Shown here piece by piece: positions 1-8,106 of a DNA stretch of 64,000 bases. Position numbers and translations under genes: made by a program. How positions within the stretch are numbered: the stretch's first letter is position 1; each line of letters starts with the position of its first letter. The notes beneath the pieces are model-generated. The model ran no database searches and had not been told where the DNA came from. It saw only the letters and a list, made by a program, of their open reading frames with translations. Source of the DNA: JAXLYE01 sp046351595 (GTDB lineage: Bacteria > Myxococcota_A > Polyangia > Palsa-1104 > JAEUJZ01); assembly GCA_046351595.1 (NCBI GenBank), contig JAXLYE010000009.1, forward strand, positions 124,001 to 188,000, given 5' to 3'.

Positions 1-704
1 CGCGAACTGGTAGACGAACGGATCGTGGCGCAGGTGCAGGGCGTGGCCGCGCTCGAAGCCGGTCTCGCGCCAGCGCCGGCGGTCGAAGCCCGCCGACAGC
101 GACAGGGCCGCCTCCAGCTCGAGCTCGCCCGCGGCCGGCACCTCCAGGCTCAGCACGTGGCGGAAGCGCGGCCGCGGCGGCCGGCCCGGCGCGGGCACGG
201 GCTCGCGGGAATAGACCGCGCCGCTCTGCGCGTCGATGCGCACGTCCTCGGCGGCGCTCGGCTCAGGCGGCGCGGCGTCGTCGCGCTCGACCTCGTCGGG
301 GCGCAGCGGCTCGTCGCGGCCGGCGAGGCGGAAGGCGACCGCGCTCTGGCTGCTCGGGATCTGCAGGCGCAGCGGACCGGCCGGCGCCCGCAGCCGCCAG
401 CGCGCGCGCAGCTGCACCACACGGCGCGTGCCCAGAACGTCCAGCGTCGCGCCCAGCGGCTCGATCCGGATCGCGGGCGGCGCCGCCGGCTGCGCCGGGG
501 CCAGCACCGACGGCGGGCCCAGCTCCTCGACGGGCGCCGGCTCGGCCGGGGGCGGCAGCTCCGAGGCCGCGGCGCGCGTCGCCAGGCCCAGCCCCCAAAG
601 CAGCGACCCCAGCGACCCCAGCGCGCCCAGCGCCACGCCGCCGCCCCTGCGGAACCGCTCGAACAGCCGGCGCAGCGACGGAAACCTGGTGAGACCGAGC
701 GACA
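1..704 (-). CDS. secreted/membrane-anchored hypothetical protein (C-terminus beyond window)
   Basis: The reading frame is open from an ATG at 704 to the window edge, so about 234 N-terminal residues are visible. The N-terminus (MSLGLTRFPSLRRLFERFRR) is basic and is followed by a Gly/Leu/Ala hydrophobic stretch (about residues 22-46), which fits a signal peptide or anchor. A Pro/Ala linker (about 48-75) leads into a beta-rich region with alternating hydrophobic residues. I do not recognise the family. There is no Shine-Dalgarno sequence; a TAGGCT box lies 8 bases upstream of the ATG, similar to the leaderless-type genes elsewhere in the window. Many overlapping frames are open here because of GC content, but this frame has the best protein-like composition. 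The downstream part of the gene is needed to identify it. Confidence 0.75.
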
Positions 705-794
705 TCGCCGCCCAGCCTAACGCAAGCCTCCGGCGCTGTCACGGTCGGCTGCGGTCAAGCGAAGCGAGCGGGCGCGGGCGAACGCGAGCGCATG

Positions 795-813
795 GGCCGC
801 ACGACGTGCGGCC
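795..813. other. perfect hairpin between two minus-strand genes
   Basis: GGCCGCAC and GTGCGGCC form an 8-bp perfect stem with a 3-base loop, downstream of the lipoprotein gene (ends at 900) and upstream of the gene starting at 704. There is no T-run on the minus-strand side, so it is not a classical terminator; it may be a weak terminator or RNA-processing/stability hairpin. Confidence 0.5.
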
Positions 814-832
814 TAAAGTCCATGGCTCCCAG

Positions 833-874
833 CCCCGGCGGGAAGGCGTGGACCCCCGGCGGGACGGCGTGGAC
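833..874. repeat. two 21-bp tandem repeat units
   Basis: Two 21-bp copies (833-853, 854-874) differ at one base, followed by a degenerate partial copy to about 893. They lie in the gap between 704 and 900. The reverse complement (GGGGTCCACGCC...) resembles the 21-bp units at 54943-55088. Confidence 0.7.
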
Positions 875-899
875 CCCAGGCTCCCCGGGGTCGGGCGCC

Positions 900-1754
900 T
901 CAGTTCTGGGCCGGCGTCACCGTCATCTCGCCCTCGCCGGGCGCACCGGGGTGGTCGACCTTGGTGCCGTAGCTTGCGCCCTTGCAGTTCGGCGTGTCGG
1001 GCGGGAAGCGCGGCGTGAACTTATAGATGTTCAGGACGAACTGCAGGTTGAAGTCGCCGACGGCGACGTCGGGCTCGCGGTCGGTCCAGAAGCGCAGGCC
1101 CTGCACCCGCGTCGAGCCGCACGCGTCGAACTTGCCGTCGCTCTGCTTGCTGAGGATCTCGAAGACGTCGCGCGCCAGGTCCTTGGTGCAGGGCTGCGAG
1201 CCGTCGGTGCAGCGGAAGGCGAAGGTGCGGTACCAGCGCTTGGTCTTCTCGCCGTACTCGCTGACGCGCAGGCGCGGCTCGGCGCCCTGCGTCGGGTTGG
1301 CGGCGGTGACGTGGTAGCGGACGCGGTAGGCGCCGGGCGGCAGGTCAACGTAGACGCAGCCGGCCTCGGGCTGCGGGCCCTGCTTGACGAAGCCGCCGAC
1401 GCCCTCGATGGTGATGCGCATGGTGTCGTCGCCGCGGCCGGTGCGCAGCTCGAAGCGCTTGTGGCCGGGCGGGGGCGGGCGCGTCTCGGCGTCGCCCTCG
1501 GGCGTGCCGCGGCCGGCGGCGTCGATGTCGCGGCAGGCGCAGACCCCGCCCTTGCAGCGGTCGCCGACGCCGGGCACGGGCGCGATGGTTTCGGTGACCT
1601 CGCTCTGATCGAGGACCTGCGGCGGGAGCTTGCCGCTGCCGGTGCCGGTGCGCTGCTCGGTGCTGGGACCGGCGCAGCTGGCGAGCAGCAGCGAGCCGAG
1701 GAGGGAGCCGAACACGGTGGGGGCGAGGGCGAGGGGAGAAGGGAGCCGTGGCAT
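900..1754 (-). CDS. lipoprotein of unknown function
   Basis: A 284-residue protein with a lipoprotein signal peptide: basic/Pro N-terminus, hydrophobic h-region and lipobox LLAS-C with Cys27 as the predicted lipidation site. The mature part has a Cys-rich stretch (CKGGVCACR, about 67-75), then beta-rich sequence including 'DDTMRITIEGVGG' and 'LPPGAYRVRYHV', which suggests a beta-sandwich. Two further cysteines flank 'TDGSQPCTKD'. I do not recognise the family. The start is supported by a TACGCT box exactly 6 bases before the ATG and no Shine-Dalgarno sequence, fitting a leaderless transcript. The gene lies upstream of the secreted protein at 1-704 on the same strand, 195 bases away, with a hairpin and 21-bp repeats between them. 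Likely location: membrane lipoprotein facing the periplasm. Confidence 0.85.
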   Translation of the reverse strand: MPRLPSPLALAPTVFGSLLGSLLLASCAGPSTEQRTGTGSGKLPPQVLDQSEVTETIAPVPGVGDRCKGGVCACRDIDAAGRGTPEGDAETRPPPPGHKRFELRTGRGDDTMRITIEGVGGFVKQGPQPEAGCVYVDLPPGAYRVRYHVTAANPTQGAEPRLRVSEYGEKTKRWYRTFAFRCTDGSQPCTKDLARDVFEILSKQSDGKFDACGSTRVQGLRFWTDREPDVAVGDFNLQFVLNIYKFTPRFPPDTPNCKGASYGTKVDHPGAPGEGEMTVTPAQN

Positions 1755-1760
1755 TCACTT

Positions 1761-1766
1761 AGCGTA
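1761..1766 (-). promoter_or_regulatory. -10 box of leaderless-type promoter
   Basis: TACGCT on the minus strand, 6 bases before the ATG at 1754. No Shine-Dalgarno sequence is present. A -35 match is not evident. Confidence 0.5.
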
Positions 1767-1971
1767 TCACGGCCGGGCGCCGCGACGGCGGCCAGGCCGG
1801 GCGACTGCGTCTCCTCGTATCGCGCCTGGGCTCCCTCTCAGGAGGGGGACGGGGGACGAGCCAGGGCCGCGGCGGTTTGTCCCTGCCCGGCGCGCGAAAA
1901 ATCGGGCAATGATGCCGCCCGGGCTACGACCACGACCACCAAGGCCGGGACCGGCGAGGAGGCAGCGGCTG

Positions 1972-3534
1972 ATGACGGACAGGAGATCGGGCGGACACGA
2001 GCGCGAGGGCACGCCGCTCACGGATCTGGGGCTGACCGAGCTCTTGACGCGGCTGCAGGCGCGGCGCCTAAGCTCGCGCGAGCTCGTCGAGGCGCACATC
2101 GCTCGCATCGAGCAGGTGAACCCGGCGATCAACGCGCTGGTGGCCGAGCGCTTCGCGGCCGCGCGCGCCGAGGCCGAGGCCGCGGACGCCCGCTACGCCG
2201 CCGCCGCTGCCGCCGGGGAAGACCCGCGGTCGCTGCCGCCGCTGCTCGGCGTCCCGTGCTCGATCAAGGAGTTCGTGGCCGTCGCCGGCATGCCGCTGTC
2301 CGCGGGCTGCACCGCGCGGCGGGGGCAGCGGGCGAGCGCGGACGCGACGGTGACGGCGCGGCTCAAGGCGGCGGGCGCGATCGTGCTGGGCGTGACCAAC
2401 GTGCCCGAGGGCGGCCTGTGGATGGAGACGTACAACCACATCTACGGCCGCACGAACAACCCGTTCGACATCGAGCACACGCCGGGCGGCTCCTCGGGCG
2501 GCGAGGCGGCGCTTCTGGCCGCGGGCGGCAGCGTCTTCGGCATCGGCTCGGACGTCGGCGGCTCGATCCGGATCCCGTCGGCGTTCTGCGGCGTGGTCGG
2601 CCACAAGCCGTCGGCGGGCCTGGTGCCCAACACCGGCCACTTCCCGCCGGCGCCGCCGCCGGGCGCGGACTACCTGGCGACCGGCCCGCTGTGCCGGCGC
2701 GTGGCCGACGTGCTGCCGGTGCTGCGGGTCATCGCCGGGCCGGACGGGCAGGACGCGGCGGCGGGGCCGCTTGTGCTCGGTGATCCGGCGTCGGTGCGCC
2801 TCGACGAGCTGACCGTGTACCCGCTGCACGCGGCCGGCCGCGTCCGCGCCAGCCGGCGGCTGCAGCAGGCCGTGGACGACGCCACCGCCGCGGTCACCGG
2901 AACCGGCGAGCACGGCGGGCCCGGCGGGCACGGGGCCCGGCGCGGCGAGCTGGCGGTCGATCTGTCGCGGCGCTTCGAGCTGTGGACCGCGGCCATGACC
3001 AGCGCCCACCCGCAGGGCTACGGCCCCATCCTGACCGACGGCGGCCAGCTGCCCCTGTGGCGAGAGCTGCTGCGCCTGCCGTTCGGCCGCTCGAGCTTCA
3101 TCCTGCCGTCGCTGGTGATGGTGCTGGGCGAGCGCGTGGTGCGCCGCCTCGGGCTGCAGGACGGCCACCACCTCGCGCGCATCCCGACGCTGCGCGCCGA
3201 GCTCGATGCGGCGCTGGGCGACCGCGGCGTCATCATCCACCCGCCGTACTCGCGCACCGCGCCGCGGCACGGCAGCGCGCTGCTGACGCCGTTCGACTTC
3301 GGCTTCACGTCGCTGTGGAACATCCTGGGCTACCCGGTGACGGTGGTGCCGCTCGGCTTCGACGACCAGGGGCTGCCGGTCAGCGTGCAGGTGATCGCGC
3401 GCCACGGGCAGGATCACCTGACGCTGGCGGTGGCCGCGGCCATCGAGCGCCGCTTCGGCGGCTGGCAGCGCGCCGAGCCCTCGCCGCCGCAGCGCCGGCA
3501 GCGCCCCGCGACGCTCGTCCACGGCCTGGCCTAG
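1972..3534 (+). CDS. amidase signature family hydrolase (FAAH-like)
   Basis: A 520-residue amidase-signature enzyme, expected to hydrolyse a C-N amide bond; the substrate cannot be told from sequence. The Ser-cisSer-Lys triad is visible: Lys99 (GVPCSIKEF), Ser174 in GGSSGGEAA and nucleophile Ser198 in DVGGSIRIP. The spacings 75 and 24 equal those of mammalian fatty acid amide hydrolase (K142, S217, S241), and 'FCGVVGHKPS' follows as expected. The start at 1972 has AGGAGG 9 bases upstream and begins MTDRRSGG; the frame is open further upstream to 1630, but that region is unlike protein. There is a low-complexity Ala/Glu insertion (about 62-85) before the Lys motif. No signal peptide, so probably cytoplasmic. 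It is monocistronic and convergent with the CheR-like gene. Confidence 0.92.
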   Translation: MTDRRSGGHEREGTPLTDLGLTELLTRLQARRLSSRELVEAHIARIEQVNPAINALVAERFAAARAEAEAADARYAAAAAAGEDPRSLPPLLGVPCSIKEFVAVAGMPLSAGCTARRGQRASADATVTARLKAAGAIVLGVTNVPEGGLWMETYNHIYGRTNNPFDIEHTPGGSSGGEAALLAAGGSVFGIGSDVGGSIRIPSAFCGVVGHKPSAGLVPNTGHFPPAPPPGADYLATGPLCRRVADVLPVLRVIAGPDGQDAAAGPLVLGDPASVRLDELTVYPLHAAGRVRASRRLQQAVDDATAAVTGTGEHGGPGGHGARRGELAVDLSRRFELWTAAMTSAHPQGYGPILTDGGQLPLWRELLRLPFGRSSFILPSLVMVLGERVVRRLGLQDGHHLARIPTLRAELDAALGDRGVIIHPPYSRTAPRHGSALLTPFDFGFTSLWNILGYPVTVVPLGFDDQGLPVSVQVIARHGQDHLTLAVAAAIERRFGGWQRAEPSPPQRRQRPATLVHGLA

Positions 3535-3567
3535 GATCCCCGACGAGCCGAGCCCCGAGTCGAGGAA

Positions 3568-5397
3568 CTAGCGCGGGATGAAGACCAGCACCGCGCCGTC
3601 GGTCCGCTGGTCCTGGGTGCGGTAGGGGCTGGCCCGCGCGAGGTAGCGGCGGCCGCCGCGGGCGGTGAGCTCGCGCTCCGCGGGCCGGGCGCTGCGCAGG
3701 GCCTGCTCGGCGAGGTCGGCCAGGTCGGCCAGGTCGGCCTGCGCGGGCCGCTCGTCGGCGGGCTCCGCGTTCGCAGCCAGCTCGCGCAGGGAGCGGCCGG
3801 TGCCCTGGGGACCGAGCGGCAGGAGCTGCGCGGCCGGCGGCGTGAAGCGGCGGACGCGCAGGTCGCTGCCGACCAGCACGACCGGCAGCGGCACCTCGCT
3901 CACCAGGTTCTTGAGGTCGTCGTGCAGGCGCAAGAGATCCCGCTCGCGCTGGCTCAGCTCGTCGCTGAGCGCGGACAGCTGGCGCCGTCGCTGCTGCAGC
4001 TCGTGCTGCGCGAGCGCGAGCGCCTCCTGCAGCACGCCCAGCTCGTCCTGCGCCGAGCGCACCTCCTCGCTGACGCCCTGCAGCTCTTCGCTCGAGGCCT
4101 CCTGCTGCAGGAGGACGGACTCGAGGTAGCTGCGCGTCGCGCAGAGCTCCTCCTTGAGGCGCGCGGTGTCGGCCGGGGGCGCCTCGCCGTCGCTGCCGTC
4201 GGGGTCGCCCAGCGGCTCGAACAAGACCCAGCAGCGCTGGGCGGTCGCGGCCGCGCCGAGCACGGGCACGATGCGCAGCCGCGCCGCCCGCTCACCGACC
4301 CGGACCTGCGTCGCCGCGGACTCGGCGGACTTCTGGGCCCGCGACAGGGCGGCGCGCAGCTCGGCCCGCAGCTCCTCGCGCGCCAGCTCGAACAGGCTGA
4401 GGCGGTGGTGCCCGGGCCCGAGCACAAGGAACGGCGCGGTCTCGCCGTGCACCTGCAGGACGTCGCCGGCGGCGTTGATCAGCACCCCCGGCGGCACGTA
4501 GCGATCGATCAGGACGCGCTCGACCTCGTGCGCGAGCTCCTGCGGATCGAGCTGCGGCGGCAGCCGCACCGGTACGGACGGCCGCACGCTCAGCACCGGC
4601 AGGGCGGGATCCGCCTCCTTCGTCCGGCCGGGCTCCTTCGTCGGCTCGGCGCTGCACTCGCGCAGCGGCAGCCGCTTTTTGTACAGCTTCTGCCGCGCGT
4701 CCACGAGCGCCAGCTGCTCGCGCTGCAGGGGCGGCTGCTCCGACGGACCCAAGAGCAGGAAGCCGCCCGGCTTCAGCGCGTACTCGAGCAGCCGCTGGAG
4801 GTGCTCTTGCAAGGCCGGCTCCAGGTGCGTGAGCACGCCGCGGCAGTCCACCAGATCCATCTGCGACAGCGGCGGATCGGACAGCGGGTTGTGGCAGGCG
4901 AAGACGCAGCGCGAGCGCAGCGCCGGGTTGATGCGGAAGCTGCCCTCGAACTCGCTGAAGCAGCGGCGCAGGCGCTCGGGCTCGAGGTCCTCGGCGATGG
5001 AGCGGGGGAAGCAGCCGCGGCGCGCCTGCTCGATGGCGGTGCCGTCCAGGTCGGTGCCATAGAGGATCAGCTGCAGGGGGCGCTGCTCGGCCTCGAGCCG
5101 CTCGCTGAGCGCCATCGCCAGCGAGTAGACCTTCTCGCCGGTCGAGCAGCCGACCACCCAGATGCGCAGCACGTCGGCGGCCTGGCGCTCGCGCAAGAGC
5201 GTCGGGAACACGTGCGCCCGCAGCGCCGCGAAGCTGTCGGGCGGGTGGAAGAATCGGGGGCTGCCGGAGGGCCGCTCGCGGACCGGGAGCTCGGCGCGGT
5301 CGGACGGCCCCGGACCCCGGTGATCCGGCTGCGCGGTCTCGGCGTCGCCCTCGTCGGCAGTCGCTGGCTCCTCGGCGCGCAAGCTCTTCGGCGTCAT
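3568..5397 (-). CDS. CheR-like / PAS protein, probable pseudo-methyltransferase
   Basis: A 609-residue protein that matches the CheR-PAS-coiled-coil part of CheB/CheR fusion sensors but lacks the N-terminal CheB domain and any C-terminal kinase. Order: CheR-like methyltransferase (about 48-235; SAM loop VVGCSTGEKVYSL, 'LKPGGFLLLGPSE'), PAS-like domain (about 288-400, 'DRYVPPGVLINAAGDV'), a long coiled coil of E/Q/L heptads (about 410-500), then a second PAS (about 505-609, ending VLVFIPR). In chemotaxis CheR the motif is CRNxxIY; here it reads CRGVLTH, and the N-terminal FFR motif reads FFH, so the residues equivalent to Salmonella CheR Arg98 and Tyr235 are both missing. I infer a signalling scaffold without methyltransferase activity. 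A GAGGT-type Shine-Dalgarno precedes the ATG. No other chemotaxis genes are nearby. Confidence 0.85.
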   Translation of the reverse strand: MTPKSLRAEEPATADEGDAETAQPDHRGPGPSDRAELPVRERPSGSPRFFHPPDSFAALRAHVFPTLLRERQAADVLRIWVVGCSTGEKVYSLAMALSERLEAEQRPLQLILYGTDLDGTAIEQARRGCFPRSIAEDLEPERLRRCFSEFEGSFRINPALRSRCVFACHNPLSDPPLSQMDLVDCRGVLTHLEPALQEHLQRLLEYALKPGGFLLLGPSEQPPLQREQLALVDARQKLYKKRLPLRECSAEPTKEPGRTKEADPALPVLSVRPSVPVRLPPQLDPQELAHEVERVLIDRYVPPGVLINAAGDVLQVHGETAPFLVLGPGHHRLSLFELAREELRAELRAALSRAQKSAESAATQVRVGERAARLRIVPVLGAAATAQRCWVLFEPLGDPDGSDGEAPPADTARLKEELCATRSYLESVLLQQEASSEELQGVSEEVRSAQDELGVLQEALALAQHELQQRRRQLSALSDELSQRERDLLRLHDDLKNLVSEVPLPVVLVGSDLRVRRFTPPAAQLLPLGPQGTGRSLRELAANAEPADERPAQADLADLADLAEQALRSARPAERELTARGGRRYLARASPYRTQDQRTDGAVLVFIPR

Positions 5398-5791
5398 CGG
5401 ACAGACCTCATCGCCCGCGGCCGGGCGGCTGACGGATTGGACTGCCGCACAGCGCTGGCTCGGCGGGCGGCAGAGGGGCCGGCTGCAGTGATTAAGTAGA
5501 TCCCTTAGCGCGAACCCTTATTGATTCAGTTGTTACGGCCCATGGGCCTAAGCAGGCAACCGCTGAGCCATCCTAGGGAACACCATGGCTCGATGCGACT
5601 ACCACGTTATGGCGATGGGCTTGATAATGCAACGTTCACAGCGCTGTGTTGATAACTCCAGGCTGCTGCAGCGCTGCCGTTATGAGGGATTGTCTGATTG
5701 AACGGAAGGAGCGGCGTACGGGGGCCTGGGCGGCGCCCGACGGAGCGCGGGTCGACCGGGGCGAGCGCGGCTCTGTGGCGCGCTCGAGCAC
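5398..5791. other. intergenic region, no gene seen
   Basis: About 390 bases between the CheR-like gene and the KGG-gene terminator. It is less GC-rich than its surroundings between about 5490 and 5700 and holds a 12-bp palindrome GGCCCATGGGCC (5537-5548). It presumably carries the promoter of the minus-strand CheR-like gene. No coding sequence is convincing. Confidence 0.5.
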
Positions 5792-5819
5792 AAAAGGCCT
5801 CCGGCGGATGCCGGAGGCC
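5792..5819 (-). terminator. rho-independent terminator of the KGG gene
   Basis: GGCCTCCGGC (5796-5805) and GCCGGAGGCC (5810-5819) form a 10-bp perfect stem with a 4-base loop. On the minus strand the stem is followed by TTTT (5795-5792). It lies 28 bases past the stop of the gene at 5848-6234. Confidence 0.85.
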
Positions 5820-5847
5820 CTTGCGCGCATCAGGTAATGCCGCGGGA

Positions 5848-6234
5848 TCAGCGGTTCTTGTGGCTCTGCCGGCCGGCCTCGGCGTGCTGCTCGGACGAGC
5901 CGCCGCGCTGGCTGGAGCCGCCCTGGCCGCCGCCCTGGCCGCCGCCCTGGTTGCCGCCGCCCTGGTTGCCGCCGCTGCGGTTGCCGCCGCCGCTGGCCTC
6001 GCCGCCCTTGCGGCCGATGTCGGCCATGTGCTGGCGATCCTGGCTCACGGCCTCGCCGCCCTTGCGGCCGGCCTCGCGCGCCTCTTCCGACGTGAACTCA
6101 TGGGCGTTGCCGCTCTCGTGGGCCGCCTTGCCGCCCATGCTGGCGATCTCGCGCTGCTTGTCCTCGTCCATGCTCGCAAAGCCGCGGTTGCTGGTGTTCG
6201 AGCTGTTCGAGCTGTTCGAGTTCTGGGTAGCCAT
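5848..6234 (-). CDS. KGG-motif stress-response protein
   Basis: A 128-residue, very hydrophilic protein with KGG repeats: 'IASMGGKAAHESGNAHEF', 'AREAGRKGGEAV' and 'MADIGRKGGEASGG', the pattern of GsiB/YciG/con-10-type stress proteins. A Gly/Asn/Gln-rich low-complexity tail (about 85-115) is made of repeats of a GGNQG type. Known relatives are induced by general stress, desiccation or low pH; here only the sequence type is seen. I chose MATQNSNSSN at 6234 because AAAGGAGG lies 6 bases upstream; a longer frame starts at 6288 without a ribosome site. The N-terminus has a Ser/Asn repeat (SNSSNSSNTSN) encoded by near-identical codons. Monocistronic, with a strong terminator; cytoplasmic. Confidence 0.9.
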   Translation of the reverse strand: MATQNSNSSNSSNTSNRGFASMDEDKQREIASMGGKAAHESGNAHEFTSEEAREAGRKGGEAVSQDRQHMADIGRKGGEASGGGNRSGGNQGGGNQGGGQGGGQGGSSQRGGSSEQHAEAGRQSHKNR

Positions 6235-6930
6235 GGGAATCCTCCTTTGGGTTGTGTCTTGCGCGACGCCCTCATTGGCGACGCGCATGGGGAGCCGGGA
6301 GGCGCCCGGCGCTCGGTCCCGCTGCCGTGCGGACCGGTCCCGTCGCCTGCAGCGCGGGGCTTGCCGACGCCGCCCTGCAGGTCCTGGGTCGTATCCGGAT
6401 GGAGCTCGATCGAGCAGAGCGATTCACACAGCGGACACAGGGTCTTTTGGTTCTTGCCAGCTCCCGGCTGACTTCCTGATTTTCAGATAAGTGACCTTAT
6501 CTTGATTTACTGTGTCTCTACGTGAATCCCTTGTTTGCCTGACCGCCTACACCCTTGTGTATGACACCCGGAGCTTATCCGTGCAACCGATTATTCAACG
6601 AAACCATCGGCTCCGTTTCAATATAACCATTTTGGCGAGCTGGGCTTGATTGATCAACTAGGGTGCTCACTAGGCAACTAGGGGACTCGCTAGAAGAGGA
6701 TGTGTTGATTAATAAGCGGCCTCGGCTTCGCACCGGCCGCCCGCGGGCCGCGCCGATTACCGACGCTGACGGCGGTAGTTGGGGCTCGGCCTGGGGGCCT
6801 CTGACGAACGCGAGTAATCGCAATCGCCGAGCGGCGCGGCACCCGGCTGAAGAACGTTTAATCAAGCGGGACCGGAGGGGATTGGCCGGCGGGATTGCCC
6901 GGCGGATTGCACGGCGGGAAGGATCGGACC
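6235..6930. other. long intergenic region, regulatory, no gene seen
   Basis: About 700 bases between the KGG gene and the 3' end of the oxidoreductase gene. The part from about 6480 to 6720 is AT-richer than the surroundings. It holds an operator-like palindrome (6485-6502) and CTAGG-type short repeats at 6657-6693. It probably carries the KGG promoter. Open frames here have no protein-like character. Confidence 0.5.
6485..6502. promoter_or_regulatory. operator-like palindrome
   Basis: AGATAAG-tgac-CTTATCT, a perfect 7-bp inverted repeat with a 4-base spacer, 251 bases upstream of the KGG gene start. It is the size of a dimeric repressor site; the cognate regulator is unknown. Confidence 0.45.
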
Positions 6931-8016
6931 CTAAAAGGCTCGCTGATACTGCGGCGGGCACAGCGCCGCGAGCGTGTCCTTGTGGCCGAGTGCGGCCGCG
7001 GCGTGCAGCGGCCAGTTCGGGTCGCGCAAGAGGCTTCGCGCCAGCAGCACCAGATCCGCGCGCCCGTTGCGAATGAGCTCGTCGGCGTGCGTCGGCTCGG
7101 TGATCAGCCCGACGGCGGCGGTGGCGATGCCGGCCTCGCGGCGGACGCGCTCGGACAGCGGCACCTGGTAGCCGGGACCGACGGGGATGGAGGCGTGCGG
7201 GACGTTGCCGCCGCTGGAGCAGTCGATCAGATCGACGCCCTCTTGGCGCAGGCGGCGCGCCAGCTCGATCGTGTCGTCGACGGACCAGCCGCCCTCGACC
7301 CAGTCGGTGGCCGAGGCGCGGAAGGCGAGCGGCAGGCGCTCGGGCCAGGCGGCGCGCACGGCGCGCGTGACCTCGAGGGCGAAGCGGGCGCGGTTGTCGA
7401 ACGAGCCGCCGTACTCGTCGTCGCGCTGGTTGGACAGCGGCGAGAGGAACTCGTGGATCAGGTAGCCGTGGGCGCCGTGCAGCTCGAGCCAGCGGTAGCC
7501 CGCCTGAAGGGCGCGGCGGGCGGCTGTGGCGAAGGCGCGGACGAGGCCGGCGATCTCGTCGCGGCCGAGCGCGTGCGGGGTGCGCTCGCTGTCGGGGCGA
7601 AAGGCCGCGGCGCTCGGCGCGACCGGCAGCCAGCCGCCGTCGGACTCGGGGACCTGGGCGCGGCCCTCCCACGGGCGCTGCGTGCTGGCCTTGCGGCCGG
7701 CGTGCGCGAGCTGGATGCCGGGCACGGCGCCGTGCTCGCTGATGAAGCGGTTGATGCGCGCGAGCGGCGCGATGTGGGCGTCGGTCCACAGGCCCGCGTC
7801 CTGCGGGCTGATGCGGCCCTCGGGCGTGACCGCGGTGGCCTCGCACAGGACCAGGCCGGCGCCGCCGACCGCGCGCGCGCCGAGATGGACGAAGTGCCAG
7901 TCCGTGGCGCTGCCGTCCTGCGACGAGTACTGGCACATCGGCGAGACGCCGATGCGGTTGCGCAGGGTGACGTCGCGGACGCGAAAGGGGCTGAACAGGT
8001 GGGTCGGATCGGTCAT
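6931..8016 (-). CDS. NADH:flavin oxidoreductase / old yellow enzyme, YqjM class
   Basis: A 361-residue FMN-dependent ene-reductase that should reduce activated C=C bonds of enones, maleimides or similar with NAD(P)H. It follows Bacillus YqjM closely: N-terminal LFSPFRVRDVTLRNRI, redox-tuning Cys28 and Tyr30 in SPMCQYSS, 'IQLAHAGRKA', the substrate-binding pair in HGAHGYLIHEFLSPLSN, 'DEYGGSFDNR', the FMN-phosphate motif near 'GLITEPTHADEL', and C-terminal 'PPQYQRAF' that inserts into the partner active site in this class. The start MTDPTHLF at 8016 aligns with family N-termini; the frame also runs to 8076 without better evidence. The Shine-Dalgarno is weak (GAAAGA). Cytoplasmic. No operon partner; the next upstream gene on the strand ends 90 bases away. 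Confidence 0.93.
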   Translation of the reverse strand: MTDPTHLFSPFRVRDVTLRNRIGVSPMCQYSSQDGSATDWHFVHLGARAVGGAGLVLCEATAVTPEGRISPQDAGLWTDAHIAPLARINRFISEHGAVPGIQLAHAGRKASTQRPWEGRAQVPESDGGWLPVAPSAAAFRPDSERTPHALGRDEIAGLVRAFATAARRALQAGYRWLELHGAHGYLIHEFLSPLSNQRDDEYGGSFDNRARFALEVTRAVRAAWPERLPLAFRASATDWVEGGWSVDDTIELARRLRQEGVDLIDCSSGGNVPHASIPVGPGYQVPLSERVRREAGIATAAVGLITEPTHADELIRNGRADLVLLARSLLRDPNWPLHAAAALGHKDTLAALCPPQYQRAF

Positions 8017-8106
8017 GGGATCTTTCGTCTTCTTGTTCTTGGAGTGGATGCAGCGAGAGCCTATGGCGACTGCCATCGACTGCCGGTGACGGAGCGAGAC
8101 GCTTTC

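Noticed and set aside
795..813. Rho-independent terminator
   Set aside because: Perfect stem but no T-run on the relevant strand; kept only as a hairpin.
6575..7936. 453-residue minus-strand frame overlapping the oxidoreductase
   Set aside because: Out of frame with the YqjM-class gene and extends into the AT-richer gap; Arg/Pro-rich shadow.
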